A stretch of DNA of 49,363 nt. Source: JBAVQS01 sp049694275. Lineage in GTDB: Bacteria; Chloroflexota; Anaerolineae; UBA4142; SHND01. Positions 29,339 through 38,695 of this stretch are shown here, in pieces. Within the stretch, counting starts at the first letter, position 1. Every line of letters begins with the position of its first letter. The notes under the pieces were generated by a model that ran no database searches, was not told the DNA's origin, and saw nothing but the letters and a program-made list of their open reading frames with translations. The DNA lies in assembly GCA_049694275.1 (NCBI GenBank), contig JBAVQS010000030.1:1-49363 (forward strand), in the 5' to 3' direction. Made by a program: the position numbers and the translations under genes.

Positions 29339-32031
29339 CAGAGCCACTTTCTTTCGAGACAACCTGGTCCACCAACATTCCCGAGGTGGCCGCGCAGGTT
29401 TCCGCCGCGCTCACCCAACTCAAGGGGCAAGCAGCGGAAATCGGCCTGACCATGGGACAGATGGACGCGCAGGCAGAGGCCGCGGCCGCGAAGGTCGGGA
29501 CCGCGTTCAAGGGCACGGCCACTGCGTCCGAGAGCGCGACGACCGAAATGTCGGCGGCGGACAAAAAGGCCGCGGACAATTACACCAAATGGTGGGAGGA
29601 TGCGCTCGCCAAGCGCGAGGCGGCAGAACGGCGCATGGCGGAGGCCTCGGTCCAGGCGGAGAAAGCGGCGCAGCAGGCCGCGCAACAGGCGGCCCAGTCG
29701 GCACAGAACGCGCCCGCGCCCGACGTGACGCCAGGCGGCGCGGGCGACGTGGGGCAGACGGAAGAGGGATTGCGCTCGCTTATTCACACGAGCGAGATTG
29801 CCGGCATTCGGATGCGAGACCTGCGGCATGTGATGACCGGCGCATTCGTCGGCGTGGATGTGGCGATTGCCGCGGTCGATGGCAAGGTGGACGAATCCAC
29901 CAAGAAAATGCTGGAATTCGGCAAGCGCGTGACCGAGGTCGGCATGGCGTTTGCCTACGGCGGACCGATTGGCGGCGCAATCGCGGGGCTCGGCGTCATC
30001 GTCGGTCTGATCGTGGGGCAAATGCAGGAAGCGGCGGACAAAGCCAAGGCCATGGCGGCAGATGTCGCCAAGCCATTCGACGATTTGCAAAAACAGATCG
30101 ACCAGATTGCGCCGTCTGAGGATAAGCTGGTATCGTCCATTCAGGCGACGCTCGGCGTTTCCAAAGAGCAGGCGCAAGCATTCAAGGACGCCGCGGCCAG
30201 TTCAACCGAATTCAACGACCGGCTCAAGGAATTGGTGAGCCAGGAGGAGAAACTGGCGCAGGTCCGCAGCCAGGCGCAACAGCAGCGCGACATCATCGCC
30301 AACATCCATCCGACCGATATGGGCGACACGGCGTCGCAGTACGCGTACGAGCAGGCGACCGCGAAGATTCATCAGCTCGACGAAGCGCAGCACGAGGCGG
30401 GATATACTGCGCAGTGGCTTGCCGCACAGGAGGGGCAACAAGCGGTCGCGTTACAACAGGTCGCCGTGACCGCGACCGCCGCGGGCGATGCCTATCTAAA
30501 GATGGATGACGCGATGGCGGCATCGCAAGAGGGACATGACGTATCCGGCGAGGTGATCGCCGCCGTCAATCAACAGATGAGCCAGTCCTCGGACCAGCTC
30601 ATGGAACACTTGATGAACCTGTCGGGGACCTACTCGAACCCGATGCAGCAATGGTTCCACAGTATGGACGCGGCATTCCAGCAAGAGACGCAGTACGTCA
30701 ATGACTATAACGCGGGCATCTCTTCCGCCGAGGGCATCCTCAAAAACCTGGCGTCCAAGGCGCTGACGCCGACGAGCGTGACCGCGGGAGACATGGCGGC
30801 GACGAAAGCGGGCACTTACACCGACCAGTGGGACGAATACGCGCGCCGGATGAAGGATGTGGAATCCCTGGGAGCCAAATCACCGTGGGCGAAGCTCGTG
30901 CCGGGGGATGTGCTGGCCAAGGGCGAAGAGGCGATCAAGGCATTCGCACAGGCCGAAGAACAAGCGTTTTACAACGGCCAGCGGCTCAATCAGATCGACA
31001 TGGGATCGCTCAAGGCGCGCGTTACCTCAGAAATCAATTCCATCATCGGGCAGTATGAGCTTCTGACCAAAGGCGAAGAGGCCGCGGCGCAGGCGCTCCA
31101 GGACCTGGCGGCCAAGAACCCCGAACAGTACAAGGAATTCTTGAAGGCGGAGAACCTCGCGCCGGACACCACCGCGGCAGAGGCGGCCAAACAGACATGG
31201 GGCAACGTCGCGAAGGGGCTCGACGCTCCCACCAAGGCCGTTGCAAACTATAGCGATGTCATCAAGGGCTTGCCGAAAGAGGTGCAGACGCTGCTCTCGG
31301 CCAAAACCGACAAGGCCAAGACCGACTTTGAGGATTTCAAAACCTACCTCGACGACTGGATCAAACATTTTGGCGGGGTATCGGTCAACGTGACCGCGTC
31401 GTTGGAAACACAGCAGGCCACCGTCGCCAGTCAGGCGGCGCAGGGTGGGCAGACGGGACAGATCGGGCCACAGCCGCGCGCTGCCGGCGGTCCGGTGATG
31501 ACCGGGAAACCGTACTGGGTCGGCGAGCTGGGGCCGGAATTGTTCGTGCCGCCCGCGAGCGGCGTGATTATGAACGAGGCGCAGATCGAGGCATGGGCCG
31601 CGACGAACTCGACGCAGTTGCGCTCCCTCTATGACAAGAATCCCGCCTTCTGGAACGCCGTTTCATCGCAGCATCCGGGATGGAATTATACGGACTGGTA
31701 CGATTTCCTGATGAACTGGATGAAAGGGGGCGAAAAGTTCACCTCATCCGCGGCGTCGAAGGCGTCCGGCGGTGTGGGCGGATCGGCATCCAGCGGCGGC
31801 GGTTCGGGCGGGGGTGGGGGCGGAGGAGGTGGGTCGGGCGGCGGTGGAGGCGGAGGCGGCAGCGGGAGCACGCTGCAAAACGGGACGATTATCGTCAAGG
31901 GCAGCCTCACGCTGATGCTCGACCCCGGCGCGCTGGTCTCGGTCATGGACGTGCACACGCACGAGCTCATCTACAGCGCGCAAGAGGCCACGCTGCAAAA
32001 CGCGAACAACCTGGCGGCGCACGGAGTGTAA
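29335..32031 (+). CDS. Tape measure protein
   Basis: 898 aa. Long Ala/Gln/Lys-rich helical regions (about 15-145, 200-480) are interrupted by a hydrophobic segment (FAYGGPIGGAIAGLGVIVGL) that may act in membrane insertion at ejection. A C-terminal Gly-rich tract (about 805-845, long GGGGGG runs) precedes a short beta end. It determines tail length: about 130 nm at 0.15 nm per residue. No lysozyme or peptidase domain is visible, unlike in many tape measures. Confidence 0.88.
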   Translation: MTEPLSFETTWSTNIPEVAAQVSAALTQLKGQAAEIGLTMGQMDAQAEAAAAKVGTAFKGTATASESATTEMSAADKKAADNYTKWWEDALAKREAAERRMAEASVQAEKAAQQAAQQAAQSAQNAPAPDVTPGGAGDVGQTEEGLRSLIHTSEIAGIRMRDLRHVMTGAFVGVDVAIAAVDGKVDESTKKMLEFGKRVTEVGMAFAYGGPIGGAIAGLGVIVGLIVGQMQEAADKAKAMAADVAKPFDDLQKQIDQIAPSEDKLVSSIQATLGVSKEQAQAFKDAAASSTEFNDRLKELVSQEEKLAQVRSQAQQQRDIIANIHPTDMGDTASQYAYEQATAKIHQLDEAQHEAGYTAQWLAAQEGQQAVALQQVAVTATAAGDAYLKMDDAMAASQEGHDVSGEVIAAVNQQMSQSSDQLMEHLMNLSGTYSNPMQQWFHSMDAAFQQETQYVNDYNAGISSAEGILKNLASKALTPTSVTAGDMAATKAGTYTDQWDEYARRMKDVESLGAKSPWAKLVPGDVLAKGEEAIKAFAQAEEQAFYNGQRLNQIDMGSLKARVTSEINSIIGQYELLTKGEEAAAQALQDLAAKNPEQYKEFLKAENLAPDTTAAEAAKQTWGNVAKGLDAPTKAVANYSDVIKGLPKEVQTLLSAKTDKAKTDFEDFKTYLDDWIKHFGGVSVNVTASLETQQATVASQAAQGGQTGQIGPQPRAAGGPVMTGKPYWVGELGPELFVPPASGVIMNEAQIEAWAATNSTQLRSLYDKNPAFWNAVSSQHPGWNYTDWYDFLMNWMKGGEKFTSSAASKASGGVGGSASSGGGSGGGGGGGGGSGGGGGGGGSGSTLQNGTIIVKGSLTLMLDPGALVSVMDVHTHELIYSAQEATLQNANNLAAHGV

Positions 32032-32033
32032 CG

Positions 32034-33668
32034 ATGGCATTCACATTACAAATCACGCAGAGCGGCTCGACGCTGGTCAACCTCATCGACGGGACGAACT
32101 ATGCAACCGTCTCATTCAAGCGCGGGTTGCAACGCGATGCGCTGGACCTGGTGCGGTCGCAGTGGCAGGGGGATATTCTCGGCGCATCGGCGAGCGCCGT
32201 GCTCCAAAACCTGATTGCGCTGCACCGTGTCATGCTGGCCGCGCAGGACAACCTCCAGCGGGCGCAGGCTGGCTATGCCTATGCGCCGATCTGGCTGCAA
32301 CTCCAACTCCCCAACGCCGGGACGCTGGCGCAAGCGGAACTATTCGCCGACGACAAGGTCATCAAGAACCTCGACAAGCTGCTCGAAACGTCGTTCCTGG
32401 GGAACGTCCTGGAAGATGCCCAGATCGACCTCTACCACCGCGATTATTTCGAGGAGACCGCGGCGGTCGTCCTGCAGAACGCACAGACGTTCTCGAACAA
32501 TGGCGCATCGATCGACATTCCCAACACACTGCGGGGCGATCTCCCGGCCCCGCTGCAAATCAAGGTGCGCGCCGGCTCGGCGGGCATTACGCGCCTGACG
32601 GCCGCGCTCAAAGCCCCGGCGACGGGGACGGTTGCGAACTTTACCGCGATGCTCGAAGCGGAAAGCGGGGTGCTCGGGACGAACGTCGCGCTCGTCGCGG
32701 ATGCGACACTCTCGCCGGGAAGCGGCAACAGCGGCGCGCAGTGGACGCCGGGGACCACGAACGAGCAGGGACTCGTCGGAATCGCGATGACGACGAACCT
32801 GCTCGACCAGCAGGGCAAACTGCGGCTGCTCGTGGCGGTCGTCGAACAGGCAGTGGCCGCGAACGTCAAACTCCGGGCGCGGTTGGGCATCTATTCGGGA
32901 AGCTATTCGAGCATCGGGTCGGCGCAGGCCTACGGCGCATGGGGCGATGCGACCAAATTCGCGGCGACGATGGGGACGCGCGTCCTTGTCGATTGCGGCA
33001 TCCTGGACAATCCTCCATTGGATACGTTCGGCCAGGCGGTACAGGGTATCTGCCTGGAGCTGTGGGGCACGGCCACGGTCAAGGGACAAATCTCGCCGAA
33101 CACGACGATCACCAACCAGGGGAGCGGCTACACCAACGGGACCTATGCGCTCGGGTTTGCGGGCGGCGGTGGAACCGGCGCGGCGGGGACCTATACCGTC
33201 ACCGGGAACAAGGTCACGTCGATCACCATCACGAACGGCGGCCAGAACTATACCAGTGCGCCGACGCTCTCGTTCCCATCGGGCGGTGGATCGAGCGCGG
33301 CGGCAACGGCGGCGCTCGCGACCTACACCCTGGACAATGTGTACCTCCTCCCTTGCTATGAGGGGGGCCGCGAGTCCGGCTATTTCACGGCCACGCTGCC
33401 GCTGGCGCTCGGGAGTGGGGCGGCGCCGGATGGGGTGCTCGACGCGAACGACCGGGTCGCGCGGGCGTACGAACTGGATAACAGCGGCAACCTGCTCTTT
33501 GCTGCGCAGGACCTGCGGGGCGACGGGGCGCTGCTGGCATGGCCCGGACGGGCGCAAAAGCTAGTCGTGCTGGCCAGCATCGCGGCGAGCAGCGCGCAGG
33601 CGTGGAATAACAACAATACGGTGACCGTGAGCTATACCCCGCGATATAGGATCGCACGAGGGACGTAA
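32034..33668 (+). CDS. Distal tail protein candidate
   Basis: 544 aa from ATG 32034. An N-terminal beta region (QITQSGSTLVNLIDG) is followed by a helix-rich part (LQNLIALHRVMLAAQDNLQ) and several beta-sandwich-like segments. A Gly-rich GSGYT...GGGGTGAAG/APTLSFPSGGG insertion (about 365-435) is of a kind common in phage tail and fibre proteins. Its place after the tape measure fits a distal tail protein. Its stop shares one base with the next ATG. Confidence 0.65.
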   Translation: MAFTLQITQSGSTLVNLIDGTNYATVSFKRGLQRDALDLVRSQWQGDILGASASAVLQNLIALHRVMLAAQDNLQRAQAGYAYAPIWLQLQLPNAGTLAQAELFADDKVIKNLDKLLETSFLGNVLEDAQIDLYHRDYFEETAAVVLQNAQTFSNNGASIDIPNTLRGDLPAPLQIKVRAGSAGITRLTAALKAPATGTVANFTAMLEAESGVLGTNVALVADATLSPGSGNSGAQWTPGTTNEQGLVGIAMTTNLLDQQGKLRLLVAVVEQAVAANVKLRARLGIYSGSYSSIGSAQAYGAWGDATKFAATMGTRVLVDCGILDNPPLDTFGQAVQGICLELWGTATVKGQISPNTTITNQGSGYTNGTYALGFAGGGGTGAAGTYTVTGNKVTSITITNGGQNYTSAPTLSFPSGGGSSAAATAALATYTLDNVYLLPCYEGGRESGYFTATLPLALGSGAAPDGVLDANDRVARAYELDNSGNLLFAAQDLRGDGALLAWPGRAQKLVVLASIAASSAQAWNNNNTVTVSYTPRYRIARGT

Positions 33669-34831
33669 TGAACCTCCAATGGCGCATTTTCGATAACGTC
33701 CTCGCTTCGAATAATCTGATTCTCGACGTGGACCCCCGGCGCTTTGACATCGGCGCGGCGTCGTTTCAGACGCTTGCCTCGTCCGGCTATGGTCCGGCGA
33801 CGCTTACGCTGCGCAATGTCCCCAAGTCCCTGGCCTATGAAGTCCTGAATAATTATATGCTACACCGGGTCACCGCGACGGACGGCGGCGGATTCGTGGC
33901 CTACGAGGGATTCGTGGCCGTGGTCAAGGCGACGGTGGACAGCTATCTCTATACGCTGTCGGTGGATGACTTTGCCTCGCGGGTGCGGGTGGAATGGACC
34001 GAGGTGTCGCCGAACGGCAACGGCACACGGGCGGTCTCGACCTATGTGGACGACGCGACCGGCGCGCTGACCAAGTACGGCATCAAGGAGCTGTGGGAGG
34101 ACCTGCACGCGCATGGGGTTATTACTCGCACGCAGGCGGTGCAGCGGGCGCAGACCATCCTGGGCGAAGTCAACGAACCGCTGATGCCCGAACTGCGGGC
34201 GCGGCGGAGCGGCGCGGCAGAACACACGGTCGAGCTCACGCTCTGGGGCTATGGCTCGACGCTGGCGTTTCAGCAGGATAACACGAAGTTCACACAGACG
34301 ACCGACATTGCGACCATCGTCTCGACGATCCTCTCGGCGAGCGGCCACGTCCAGTTTATCAATATCGCGGATCTCTCCAACCTCCTGACGACCGGCGTGA
34401 ACATCACCTACAACTCGGGCGGCAGTTGGAAAAAGGTGGACGAGTATTTGAAGGACGTGACCAAATACGGCAATTCCAGTAACCTGCGGCTGCTGCTGCA
34501 AATCTGGGAGAACCGGGTCCCCTCCCTCGCGGCGCGGCCCAAGATTGCCGGCTATTATGCTCGCGCCGACGACACGCGCATCTGGAATGGGGGCCATGCC
34601 GCAATCCAGCCGTGGCGGGTGCGGGCCGGTCAATACCTGCTGGCGGAGGACTATCCGGCGCCGCTGGATTTGTATGCCGACGTGAATAGCGACCCGCGCG
34701 CCTATCTGATCGAGCAGACGCAGTACGATGACCTGACCGGGAGCTATAGCTTTACGCCACAGAAAAAGGTGGACCTGAATCTGTTCCTGGGCCGCGTGCG
34801 GCGCGGGGTCAAGACGATCAAGGGGACATAA
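33668..34831 (+). CDS. Tail-tip/baseplate hub candidate
   Basis: 387 aa. Beta-rich from the start (MNLQWRIFDNVLASNNLILD, RVTATDGGGFVAYEGFVAVV), with an internal region of helices (TTDIATIVSTILSASGHVQF) and a further beta part. The pattern recalls the gp27-like hub domain of tail-tip proteins, and the place after the distal tail gene agrees. No hydrolase motif is visible. Confidence 0.6.
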   Translation: MNLQWRIFDNVLASNNLILDVDPRRFDIGAASFQTLASSGYGPATLTLRNVPKSLAYEVLNNYMLHRVTATDGGGFVAYEGFVAVVKATVDSYLYTLSVDDFASRVRVEWTEVSPNGNGTRAVSTYVDDATGALTKYGIKELWEDLHAHGVITRTQAVQRAQTILGEVNEPLMPELRARRSGAAEHTVELTLWGYGSTLAFQQDNTKFTQTTDIATIVSTILSASGHVQFINIADLSNLLTTGVNITYNSGGSWKKVDEYLKDVTKYGNSSNLRLLLQIWENRVPSLAARPKIAGYYARADDTRIWNGGHAAIQPWRVRAGQYLLAEDYPAPLDLYADVNSDPRAYLIEQTQYDDLTGSYSFTPQKKVDLNLFLGRVRRGVKTIKGT

Positions 34832-34838
34832 CGCGACT

Positions 34839-36023
34839 ATGAACGCACAACGATTGCTCGGCGTATTTGCCTCATTCGGCGCATCCGCAGCAGGCAAGCT
34901 CATCAAACCCGACTCGATCACGCTCCAGGGGAACAGTGGGACATGGGTCACCATCGACGCGGGCGAGTACTATGTCAATTACACCGCCGGCTTTGGCTGG
35001 CAACGGGATTTCAAAGACGACGCAACGAGCCCGAACTGGTCCGGCTATGCGTCCTATCGTGTGAACTACACCGTCTATGACAACGGAACCGAGACGACCT
35101 ATACCAACGAGGCGATTGCGTTCGCGGCAGAGGCAAATGCACAGGGCGATGTCGTGCGAGCGAGCGCGCTCGGGGCGAACACCGAGGTTGACGCCGCGGC
35201 GGCGCGCAATCTCGTCGCGCAGTTTCTCTATGTGCTCTATGGCAGAATCGCAGGGACGCTGACCATGCTGGCCGCGGCGCTGCCCGGCACGGCCTGGCTC
35301 AAGTGGGTCACGAGCGCGGGAACCCTGGTCGGCGACCTAGTCGGGTCCGTGGACGGGTCCAACACGCAGGGCATCATGGCACTGGAGGCCTACGGACCGG
35401 ACAATGCAAATCATCTGGCCGTTGCCGGCGTGGCGGCCTATGACAAGGACGGGACACGCCTGGCGGTCATCAACCTGCGAAGCAACAGCGAGTTGCGCTT
35501 GATTCTCAATTCCGGCAATGGACAAACCATTGGCGTCATCCCGAGTTTTTACGCGCGGGACACCACCGGCGGCGTAACCGTTCAGAATACAGCGGTTGAG
35601 ACGACCATTTTCTCGGTCACGATCAAGCAAAATGCGTTGGGGCCGAATGGCATCATCAAGTTTTCGCACGGCGGCCAGTATCAGAACAATGTGACCAACA
35701 CGATTACGTTCAAGGTGAAATTCGGTTCAACCACCCTCTGTACTATCACGCGCTCAGTTCCAGCCGCGGGCGCAGGCACTGGGGCGTATGTGCTGAATGT
35801 GCACGTCGATAACGCCGGCAATGTCGCGGTACAAAACGCATGGGCAGACCTGGTTACGTATGTGGGGTCAACGGACCGCACGGGCGCGGACTATGGCACG
35901 GGGGCCGAGGATACGAGCGCGGCGGACAAGCTGCTGATTATCACCGCCAAATGGACGACGGCGGATACGTCCAGTGGCATTTTTTCCAAAGGCGGCAGTG
36001 TCCTGCTGGCGTATCAGGCATAA
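34839..36023 (+). CDS. Tail fibre / receptor-binding protein candidate
   Basis: 394 aa. An N-terminal region that could attach to the tail is followed by a helical segment with AAARNLVAQFLYVLYG and a mostly beta C-terminal half (ETTIFSVTIKQNALGPNGII, FKVKFGSTTLCTITRS), ending FSKGGSVLLAYQA. This C-terminal pattern is common in phage fibre and capsid-decoration jelly rolls. It is the last long structural gene, as usual for host-recognition proteins. Confidence 0.65.
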   Translation: MNAQRLLGVFASFGASAAGKLIKPDSITLQGNSGTWVTIDAGEYYVNYTAGFGWQRDFKDDATSPNWSGYASYRVNYTVYDNGTETTYTNEAIAFAAEANAQGDVVRASALGANTEVDAAAARNLVAQFLYVLYGRIAGTLTMLAAALPGTAWLKWVTSAGTLVGDLVGSVDGSNTQGIMALEAYGPDNANHLAVAGVAAYDKDGTRLAVINLRSNSELRLILNSGNGQTIGVIPSFYARDTTGGVTVQNTAVETTIFSVTIKQNALGPNGIIKFSHGGQYQNNVTNTITFKVKFGSTTLCTITRSVPAAGAGTGAYVLNVHVDNAGNVAVQNAWADLVTYVGSTDRTGADYGTGAEDTSAADKLLIITAKWTTADTSSGIFSKGGSVLLAYQA

Positions 36024-36024
36024 T

Positions 36025-36471
36025 ATGCGGCGCTTCCTCGCGACGTTGGCGCTGTGGATCGTCGGATGGACGCTCCTGTTCTCGCTGTGCGATTTCGCGA
36101 GCATCAAGGTTTTCCGCGCGTATGAATATACCTGGTTCCAGGACTACCGGCGGGCGATGAACGACCAAGCCGCGTGGATTTCGCCGCTGAGCTTCGCGCT
36201 GGCGGAGAACGTCTATTTTGTGTGGGTCAACGTGTTCGACGCGGCGCGCACGATGCACGAGTGGGATTTCTACAGCGGGAATCCGCTGAATCCAGATGGC
36301 AAGGGTAATTTTGTCTGGGGCGACGGGCGCGGCGGTTGGTACGCCTATCCGATGACACGCTGGTACGAGGAGTGGTTGCGGCGGGCGGCTACCTGGCTCG
36401 GCGTAGTGTTGGCCGTAGCGGGGTCGCGCTCGCTGTTTACGCGGAGAATCACCCCTTCACCCATTGGGTGA
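36025..36471 (+). CDS. Membrane protein at end of late operon
   Basis: 148 aa from ATG 36025, 1 bp after the fibre stop. One N-terminal membrane helix (FLATLALWIVGWTLLFSLC) and a second near the C-terminus (AATWLGVVLAVAGSRSLF). The middle part is Trp/Tyr/Asp-rich (GNFVWGDGRGGWYAYPMTRWYEEW) and would be extracellular. Not recognised. Position would suit a lysis or superinfection function. Confidence 0.65.
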   Translation: MRRFLATLALWIVGWTLLFSLCDFASIKVFRAYEYTWFQDYRRAMNDQAAWISPLSFALAENVYFVWVNVFDAARTMHEWDFYSGNPLNPDGKGNFVWGDGRGGWYAYPMTRWYEEWLRRAATWLGVVLAVAGSRSLFTRRITPSPIG

Positions 36472-36487
36472 TTTATATGGAGCATAA

Positions 36488-36601
36488 ATGAAAAAAACAA
36501 ACGGACGGGGTGGGGATGCGCTCGCGCTGACTGGCGATTGCGCCGGCGGGAGCGTCCTAGCCGGTGGACGGCGCTCCGCGGTTCCGCTGATGTGGAGGTA
36601 A
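36488..36601 (+). CDS. 37-aa small protein, last late gene
   Basis: GGAG 6 nt before ATG 36488. Sequence begins MKKTNGRGGDALALTGDCAG; it is basic, Gly-rich and has one Cys. No family. The ribosome-binding site supports translation. Confidence 0.4.
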   Translation: MKKTNGRGGDALALTGDCAGGSVLAGGRRSAVPLMWR

Positions 36602-36623
36602 CCAGGGGCAGGGTAGGCCCACT

Positions 36624-36655
36624 CTGCCCGGGTACGATCGATCGTACCCGGGCAG
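36624..36655. repeat. Perfect 32-bp palindrome between convergent operons
   Basis: CTGCCCGGGTACGATC followed directly by its reverse complement GATCGTACCCGGGCAG, with no spacer. It lies between the end of the late operon (36601) and the stop of the FtsK-like gene (36669). No T-run is present on either strand. It may be a bidirectional terminator or a protein-binding/cleavage site such as a cis site for the FtsK-like protein. Confidence 0.75.
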
Positions 36656-36668
36656 CTCTATGCTCATC

Positions 36669-38681
36669 CTAGCTGGCGGACGCCTCGCGCAAGGTGCTTT
36701 TTCTGCTCGACGGAATAGCCCGCACCCGTCGAGCAGTGGTCGATCTGGTCGAGCGGTCGATTAGACCGAGCTGGTCGATCTGGTCGATCAGAGATTGCGT
36801 CCATCGCCGGCCCGCAATCTTGCCGCGCTCGCGATAGGATTCCAGGAGCGGCGGATCGGCGCGCTCCCACCGGCGCCCGATGATGGTGATTTCGGTGTCG
36901 TCGATCCCCACCTCCCCCGCGATGTTGGTCACGAGGAAGCGGCCATCGTGCGCCAGCATGAAGTGGATGCACTTGGTTTCCAGGTCGCTGAATGGCCCCT
37001 GCGCCACGGGGTCCGCGGGCGCATCCCCCTGGCTAATGGCCTTTGCGCCTGGCATATCCGGCAGATGCACGAGGAAGCCCTGCGCATGGATCTCCGTGCC
37101 GGGCAGCATGGCGAGCATTCGCCCGCGTTTTTGCGGGATCGTACGAGCTGCACCACTGCCGAAAATTGCCCGGCTGCCCTCGATGGTCGGCAGCCAGAAG
37201 GCAATGCGCGCGCCGACGTTGGTGCGGAGCGCGGATGGGATCACCTCGGCGCTGGGGTGCTGGGTCGCCAGGACCAGCGAGATGCCCGCCTCCCGCGCCA
37301 TCCGGGCCAGGCGCACGAGGAGCTTTTTGACCTCGCCGTAATCCTCATCCAACGCCTGGGCCACCTCATCGACGACCAGAACAATCTGCCGCTTGGCCTG
37401 TGCGCCGGTGACGAGGTTGTTATAGTCCCGAAGTGTCACGACCCCTCGGCCTTTGAATAGCTCGAAGCGCTCCTCCATCTCCCCATCCAACTCCATGAGG
37501 ATGGGGAGCAGGTCGCGTTCCTCGACGCTTGCGCGATGCTGATTGGCATAGCGCGCAAAGTGCATTCCGCGCTTGCCGTCCCACAGCCGCAACTCTGCTC
37601 GACCGTCATCGAGCAGAGAGAGGATGATCGCATGGAGGAGCGTGCTCTTGCCATAGCCACTGGCCCCGGCGATCAGCAGGTGGCCGATTTCGGCGAGATT
37701 GGCCCACCGCTCCCCACGGTAGGTCATGCCGACGGGAATGTAGAGTCCGCGCGGCTTGGTCGCCAGGTCGAGATAGCGGGTTTCCAGTTCCGCGGTCTGC
37801 TCGACCGTCTGATCGCTCTGCTCGACGGGTGGCATTCTCTGATCGACGATGGTGGGGCCGGGCGGGAGCGCGGGAATTGGCTCGGGCGGAGGCAGACCGC
37901 GCTGCACCGGGCGAAACACGAACCCACCCCCACCGGCGATTGGCTCTAGCACCCCGGCCACATCCCCCACCCCATCGCGGATGAGGAGCTGATGCGCCGT
38001 CTCGGCGTGCTTGGCGTCGGTGCGGGCGCGCAGGTATTCGAGCACCTGGCGGCCCAGGGCATACAGGAATATGAGGACCATCGCCACGACGATCAGCCCC
38101 ACGAGCGCCTGCCCGATCATGCCCAGCGCCGGCGCAGCCCCGGCCATTCCCGCGTTAAAGTCTGCCCAAAATTTCTCTTGATCGAGCCGCGCTTGCAGCT
38201 TGGCTTGCTCGGCGGCCGCGGTCATCGCCTCGACGGTCTGCGTTTGGTGCACGGCAATCGCGGTGTAGGACGCCGCAGTCTGCGTCTCCTGATCGTGGCG
38301 TGCATCGGCGGCAGATGTTTGCGACACGGCGGCCTGGGTCATGGCAATGTAGGTCACTTGCGCCGTCGCCTGCCAATGGCTGGCCTCCATCGTCATCTGG
38401 CGGTTACTCGCCGCGGCGAGAACGGTTTGCTGCATGATGGTTGCCTGTGCAGCGGCGGTCAGGCGCGCCTCAGCCGACTTGGCATCGGCGAGCGATTGCG
38501 CGGCGTTGGTGCTGGCGACGGCGGCGGTCTGCCGTGCATCTGCCGCCTGGGCGCTCCATTGCACGGCGTCGGGTAGCGGCGCGGTGGGAGATGCCGGCGG
38601 CGTCGTGACAACGGCGGTACACGCGGCCACCCCGATAATGATTAGCACAAACCCGAGCACAACGATGAGCGAGCGATTCAT
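36669..38681 (-). CDS. Membrane-anchored FtsK/SpoIIIE-like ATPase
   Basis: 670 aa from ATG 38681 with GAGG upstream. Order: a lipoprotein-like signal (VLIIIGVAAC, C21), a long Ala/Thr/Gln-rich coiled coil (about 45-165), a membrane helix (about 185-211, IGQALVGLIVVAMVLIFLYAL), a Pro-rich linker, then an FtsK motor with Walker A AGASGYGKST (338-347), Walker B IVLVVDEVAQ (433-442) and ATQHP. A winged-helix-like C-terminus follows (SDLETKCIHFMLAHDGRFLV). FtsK-like motors move double-stranded DNA. The external coiled coil with a lipobox is unusual for them. It may act in DNA transfer, episome partition or membrane-coupled exclusion. A coupled lipoprotein gene precedes it. Confidence 0.85.
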   Translation of the reverse strand: MNRSLIVVLGFVLIIIGVAACTAVVTTPPASPTAPLPDAVQWSAQAADARQTAAVASTNAAQSLADAKSAEARLTAAAQATIMQQTVLAAASNRQMTMEASHWQATAQVTYIAMTQAAVSQTSAADARHDQETQTAASYTAIAVHQTQTVEAMTAAAEQAKLQARLDQEKFWADFNAGMAGAAPALGMIGQALVGLIVVAMVLIFLYALGRQVLEYLRARTDAKHAETAHQLLIRDGVGDVAGVLEPIAGGGGFVFRPVQRGLPPPEPIPALPPGPTIVDQRMPPVEQSDQTVEQTAELETRYLDLATKPRGLYIPVGMTYRGERWANLAEIGHLLIAGASGYGKSTLLHAIILSLLDDGRAELRLWDGKRGMHFARYANQHRASVEERDLLPILMELDGEMEERFELFKGRGVVTLRDYNNLVTGAQAKRQIVLVVDEVAQALDEDYGEVKKLLVRLARMAREAGISLVLATQHPSAEVIPSALRTNVGARIAFWLPTIEGSRAIFGSGAARTIPQKRGRMLAMLPGTEIHAQGFLVHLPDMPGAKAISQGDAPADPVAQGPFSDLETKCIHFMLAHDGRFLVTNIAGEVGIDDTEITIIGRRWERADPPLLESYRERGKIAGRRWTQSLIDQIDQLGLIDRSTRSTTARRVRAIPSSRKSTLREASAS
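36737..36787. repeat. Direct repeats and palindrome in FtsK-like gene 3' end
   Basis: The 16-mer TGGTCGATCTGGTCGA occurs at 36737-36752 and 36772-36787, with a short inverted repeat CGGTC-gatta-GACCG (36754-36768) between them. It is inside coding sequence but arranged like a cis-acting binding site. It lies 80 bp from the 32-bp palindrome. Confidence 0.55.
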
Positions 38682-38695
38682 AAGCACCTCACAGA

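Noticed and set aside
32340..33557. 405-aa minus-strand open frame antisense to the distal tail gene
   Set aside because: Shadow frame in high-GC DNA; composition is random-like and the plus-strand gene is supported by operon context.
33860..34954. 364-aa minus-strand open frame antisense to the tail-tip gene
   Set aside because: Arg/Asp-rich shadow without motif; it also crosses a gene boundary on the coding strand.
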